Origin: Geobacter sp.
GTDB lineage: Bacteria; Desulfobacterota; Desulfuromonadia; Geobacterales; DSM-12255
Direction of reading: 5' to 3'
Length of the DNA stretch: 11,847 nucleotides
Assembly: GCA_012026855.1 (NCBI GenBank)
Contig: VEOV01000360.1
Location: 1 to 11,847, forward strand
Under the pieces are notes generated by a model. The model was not told where the DNA came from. It ran no database searches and worked only from the letters and a program-made list of their open reading frames with translations. Numbering within the stretch: the first letter of the stretch is position 1; each line of letters opens with the position of its first letter. Position numbers and translations under genes: made by a program. Positions 9,171-11,847 of the stretch are shown piece after piece.

Positions 9171-10025
9171 TCAGGCAGCCTTGCGACTGAACATGCCGAG
9201 GAGGCGTGACAGCGTCGCTTTCATCTCCTTGCGCTCGACAATGATGTCGACCATGCCGTGATCGAGGAGATATTCAGCCCGCTGGAACCCTTCAGGGAGT
9301 TTGGCGCGGATAGTCTGCTCGATGACCCGCGGACCGGCAAAGCCGATCAGCGCCTTCGGCTCGGCCATATTGACATCTCCCAGCATGGCAAAGCTGGCAG
9401 TACCACCGCCAGTGGTCGGATCGGTGAGGATGGAGACGAATGGCAGCCCTTCTGCCTTCATCTTGGCCAATGCGGCCGAAGTCTTGGCCATCTGCATGAG
9501 GGAGAGGATACTCTCCTGCATCCTGGCGCCGCCCGAAGCCGAGACGATGATGGCCGGTGATTTGCTGGCCAGGGCGCGCTCGATGGAGCGGGTGATCTTC
9601 TCACCGACAACACTCCCCATACTGCCACCCATGAAGGCAAAATCGAAAACCGACAGTTCCACCTGCAGGCCGTTGACAGTCCCCTGACCGCAGATGATGG
9701 CATCCTTGGAGCCCCCCTTGGCCACAGCGGCGTCTATCCGGGACTGGTAGCTCTTGGAATCCTTGAATTCAAGGAAATCCACGGAGACCATGCCGGCATC
9801 GAACTCCTGAAAACTCCCTTCATCAAGGAGGAGGTCGATCCGCTGCCGTGCCGAGATTCTGAAGTGGTGGGAGCATTTGGTACAGACATTGAGATTGTCC
9901 TCAATATCCTTGGTGATAATAGTTTCGCCGCAGGATGGGCACTTGGTCCAGAGACCTTCGGGGGCTTTCCCCTTTTTCTCATCCTTGACCGCCATCGGCG
10001 CTTTATTGCGTTTGAACCAGGACAT
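9171..10025 (-). CDS. accD: Acetyl-CoA carboxylase carboxyltransferase, beta subunit
   Basis: AccD forms with AccA the cytoplasmic carboxyltransferase that moves CO2 from biotin to acetyl-CoA, giving malonyl-CoA for fatty acid synthesis. The 284-residue protein has the N-terminal four-cysteine zinc ribbon (Cys29, 32, 48, 51) that marks AccD, then the crotonase-like carboxyltransferase fold with GGSMGSVVGEK (133-143), SGGARMQE (164-171), TDPTTGGGTASFAMLGD (201-217) and GPRVIEQT (231-238). Length is normal for the family. The ATG follows AGGGGTG at suitable spacing. It has its own predicted promoter and a strong terminator, so it looks like a single-gene unit between the trpA and folC units; accA is not in the window. 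Confidence 0.98.
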   Translation of the reverse strand: MSWFKRNKAPMAVKDEKKGKAPEGLWTKCPSCGETIITKDIEDNLNVCTKCSHHFRISARQRIDLLLDEGSFQEFDAGMVSVDFLEFKDSKSYQSRIDAAVAKGGSKDAIICGQGTVNGLQVELSVFDFAFMGGSMGSVVGEKITRSIERALASKSPAIIVSASGGARMQESILSLMQMAKTSAALAKMKAEGLPFVSILTDPTTGGGTASFAMLGDVNMAEPKALIGFAGPRVIEQTIRAKLPEGFQRAEYLLDHGMVDIIVERKEMKATLSRLLGMFSRKAA

Positions 10026-10064
10026 AATTCACCCCTGAACAGATTTTTTCAGTTTCGCTGAATG

Positions 10065-10093
10065 CAGGTAACAGAATTCAGACGGCAAGTCAA
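10065..10093 (-). promoter_or_regulatory. Predicted promoter of accD
   Basis: A TTGACT (10088-10093) close to the -35 consensus is followed after 16-17 bases by TTACCT/TACCTG (10065-10071), a weak -10. Transcription would begin near 10058 and give a leader of about 33 bases with a good ribosome site. The site lies just outside the palindromic element that separates accD from trpA. The -35 is convincing, the -10 much less so. Confidence 0.45.
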
Positions 10094-10108
10094 TCAATTT
10101 AGACTATC

Positions 10109-10235
10109 TATTCCAACTCCGGATCAAGGATGATATCAAAGCGGCGAGGATTGAGGCGGCGAGGCGTACATTCAAGTACGTTGAGCTGCCGAAGAAGAGC
10201 CAACGAAGATAGCGCCTTGATATGGAGTTGGTATT
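10109..10235. repeat. MITE-like palindromic element at the trpA stop codon
   Basis: An imperfect palindrome of 119 bases (10113-10231) has 8-base ends CCAACTCC/GGAGTTGG. A second matching pair is 10133-10143 with 10213-10223 (11 pairs, one G-T). The left arm carries 12 extra bases (10121-10132), and a small inner CGTAC/GTACG pair lies at 10165-10180. GCGGCGAGG occurs twice inside (10141-10149, 10156-10164). The ends are directly flanked by TATT on both sides (10109-10112 and 10232-10235), which looks like a 4-base target duplication. It has the form of a small non-autonomous mobile or REP-like intergenic repeat. I associate this sequence type with Geobacter genomes from memory, but copy number cannot be judged from one window. 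No transposase is present. Confidence 0.7.
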
Positions 10236-11025
10236 ACAGGATTGCCTGCTTCAAGGCAGAGATGGAGGCAGTCAGGGCAGTGGCCAGGTCATCGCCGGAG
10301 TGGCTCTCAAAAAGCTTTACCAGGGTACTGCCGACCACGACTCCGTCTGCCAGTGAGGCGACGTCAGCCGCCTGGCTGGGCGTGGAGATGCCGAAGCCGA
10401 CGGCAACCGGGAGAGAGGCCCGGTCACGAATCATCTCCACCATGCTGCCGATATCGTTGGCAACCGAAGCCCTTGCGCCGGTGACACCGGCTACGGAAAC
10501 ATAGTAGATGAAGCCACTGCCGACTTTCCTGATTTTTTTGATGCGCGACGGGTCAGAGGTCGGTGTCAGCAGCGGAATGAAGTCAAGCCCGGCGGCAGAG
10601 GCAAAGCGGCTGAACTCTTCGGCTTCTTCCGGGGGAAGGTCCACGATGAGAACCCCATCCACACCGGCGGCAACAGCATCCTGACAGAACTTTTCCGCCC
10701 CGTAGATGAAGACAGGGTTGAAATACCCCATGAGCAGTATGGGGACATCACACTTTTGCCTGATATTTTTTACTGAAGCTAAAATCTTTACCAGAGTGGT
10801 ACCGGCGGCAAGGGACCGCTCCGAGGCAAGCTGAATCGTCGGCCCGTCGGCCATGGGATCGGAAAAAGGGACGCCAAGCTCGATGATATCGGCTCCGGCA
10901 GCGGCCATTTCCGGCACGAGCCGCTCTGTCATGGCGAGGGAGCCGTCACCGGCAGTGATAAAGGTGATGAGCGCTTTACCCTTCTCCCGCTTCAACTGGA
11001 CGAATTTTTTGCCTATCCGGGTCAC
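10234..11025 (-). CDS. trpA: Tryptophan synthase alpha chain
   Basis: TrpA cleaves indole-3-glycerol phosphate to indole and glyceraldehyde-3-phosphate and channels indole to TrpB. The 263-residue TIM barrel is intact and of normal length. Catalytic Glu49 (in DIIELGVPFSDP) and Asp60 (DPMADGP) fall at the same numbers as in the enteric enzymes; loop 6 VAGVTGARA (178-186), GFGIS (210-214) and the phosphate-binding VGSTLV (231-236) are present. The start is GTG, placed directly after the TAA of the upstream gene, with GGAG five bases before it, so translation is probably coupled. The gene ends at a TAA that lies inside a putative target duplication of the adjoining palindromic element. trpB and other trp genes are not in the window. 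Confidence 0.97.
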   Translation of the reverse strand: MTRIGKKFVQLKREKGKALITFITAGDGSLAMTERLVPEMAAAGADIIELGVPFSDPMADGPTIQLASERSLAAGTTLVKILASVKNIRQKCDVPILLMGYFNPVFIYGAEKFCQDAVAAGVDGVLIVDLPPEEAEEFSRFASAAGLDFIPLLTPTSDPSRIKKIRKVGSGFIYYVSVAGVTGARASVANDIGSMVEMIRDRASLPVAVGFGISTPSQAADVASLADGVVVGSTLVKLFESHSGDDLATALTASISALKQAIL

Positions 11026-11646
11026 TTATGCTCCATTTTCCGGTTGAGATGCCTCCATCCTTGCCATCCTGGAGAGAATCTCGTTGCGGTACTTTTTGAT
11101 CTTGGTCTCGTAGGCCCTGGCCTGGCTGCCGGCACCACAGTAGAGGCGTTTGGCCAGATTCAGGTTGCCATCCGCCATTTCCAGTTTTTCTTTCAGCTCC
11201 TTGACTGCCGCGGCGGCACATTTTTCGTCAAGCTTCATCTCGGCGGCCTTGAAGCCGTGACTCCTGGCCCTGGTCGGCATCAACTGCCAGACCCCCAGAG
11301 CTCCCCGGGACGAAACTGCTTTTCCGGAAAGACCGTGCCCGCCTGTTTCGGCAAGGGCAATCTCGGCAAGGTCAATCGGCTTGAACGGTGTATCAAGTGT
11401 TGTTTCGTAGCAGAGATAGGCCAATCGATGGGCCCTCTCATTGTTAGTACGTTGCCTGAAGGCTGATACTATTGCCGGCAGCTGTTTCTGCCGGTCAAGC
11501 CTGTCCAGGTTCTGCGCTCTCTGCTTTGCCTCTTCCCTGGCGACAGTTACCGGGGTGGCGATTTCTGCATCAACTGCGAATGATGACTGATTGTTGGCAA
11601 CCACAATCAGCAACAACAACGACAAAATAATGATTGTAATTCTCAT
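11026..11646 (-). CDS. Small exported lytic-transglycosylase-like (SLT domain) protein
   Basis: The protein has an N-terminal hydrophobic export signal or membrane anchor (MRITIIILSLLLLIVV) followed by a charged helical region and an SLT-type lysozyme fold. Numbered from the start chosen here (206 residues), the likely catalytic Glu100 lies in IALAETGG, followed by GALGVWQLMP (115-124), the counterpart of the family's GLMQIMP motif, and RLYCGAGSQARAY (167-179), counterpart of the AYNAG motif with Cys for Asn. Such enzymes cut peptidoglycan glycan strands in the periplasm. The start is uncertain: an ATG 17 codons upstream (11697) would give a longer, proline-rich N terminus, and neither ATG has a ribosome site. 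I prefer the inner ATG because it gives a normal signal sequence. The gene abuts trpA with no gap. The fold call is good; the substrate is inferred. Confidence 0.82.
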   Translation of the reverse strand: MRITIIILSLLLLIVVANNQSSFAVDAEIATPVTVAREEAKQRAQNLDRLDRQKQLPAIVSAFRQRTNNERAHRLAYLCYETTLDTPFKPIDLAEIALAETGGHGLSGKAVSSRGALGVWQLMPTRARSHGFKAAEMKLDEKCAAAAVKELKEKLEMADGNLNLAKRLYCGAGSQARAYETKIKKYRNEILSRMARMEASQPENGA

Positions 11647-11847
11647 AATTGGATAAGGGGGCGGTTTAAGTGGCTTTGCCGACTGCCGGACGGACATCTT
11701 ACAACTGTCCGCTGGCGGGAAGTGGCTGCGGAAATGTCGGCTGGTAACTCCTTTGTAAGTGGATTTTCCGGGTTATCCCGATTCCAACTCAAAGCGCCAT
11801 CTGCGTTGGAAAGAATTAGGGACCGAAACAGACAGACCATCGCCAAG
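11647..11847. other. Upstream region without a convincing gene
   Basis: On the minus strand one frame is open from the window edge to a TAA at 11773-11775 and would encode the last 24 residues of some protein, ending in RRWRFELESG. I cannot link it to a family, so it may be a real gene end or chance. A good AAAGGAG (11748-11754) has no start codon at usable distance after it. TTCCAAC (11782-11788) and GTTGGAA (11805-11811) form a 7-bp inverted repeat. No promoter for the transglycosylase gene stands out. Confidence 0.35.

Noticed and set aside
10109..10235. CRISPR repeat or phage attachment site
   Set aside because: One palindrome with no spaced repeats, no tRNA, integrase or cas gene nearby.
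11643..11846. 67-codon open frame on the minus strand before the SLT gene
   Set aside because: Overlaps the SLT start in another frame, has no ribosome site and no protein-like features.

Overview
The window looks like ordinary chromosomal core sequence from a Geobacter-like bacterium (Desulfuromonadales). The evidence is the gene set, the style of the encoded proteins, a SecA with a C-terminal zinc tail, an outer-membrane LPS exporter (so a Gram-negative envelope) and a dispersed palindromic repeat of a kind I associate with that group. No database search was possible, so the taxonomic call is an inference. Every gene I can support lies on the minus strand; the long open frames on the plus strand are antisense shadows.

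Read in the direction of transcription (high to low coordinates), the window starts with about 150 bases without a convincing gene. Next come a small exported lytic-transglycosylase-like protein and trpA, joined stop-to-start. A roughly 120-bp palindromic element sits exactly at the trpA stop codon. accD follows with its own predicted promoter and a strong 16-bp terminator hairpin. A predicted promoter very close to the folC start codon then opens a tightly packed run: folC, lptD, rfbB, rfbD, a mannose-6-phosphate-isomerase-type cupin gene and an uncharacterised exported helical protein. Gaps in this run are 0-4 bases or one-base overlaps, except that the preferred rfbB start lies 11 bases past the lptD stop. 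Finally secA, with its own predicted promoter, runs off the left edge within its last codons.

Functionally the centre of the window is an envelope operon. LptD inserts LPS into the outer membrane, RfbB and RfbD make two of the four steps to dTDP-rhamnose for O-antigen or other glycans, and the cupin probably handles a sugar phosphate or related substrate. FolC, AccD and TrpA are housekeeping enzymes (folate, fatty acid and tryptophan synthesis) and SecA is the motor of protein export, which LptD and the two exported proteins need.

I see no CRISPR array, defence system, phage module, transposase or RNA gene. The points most worth a second look are the MITE-like element at the trpA stop codon, the accD-folC boundary (competing hairpins and a nearly leaderless folC promoter), and the unrecognised exported protein upstream of secA.
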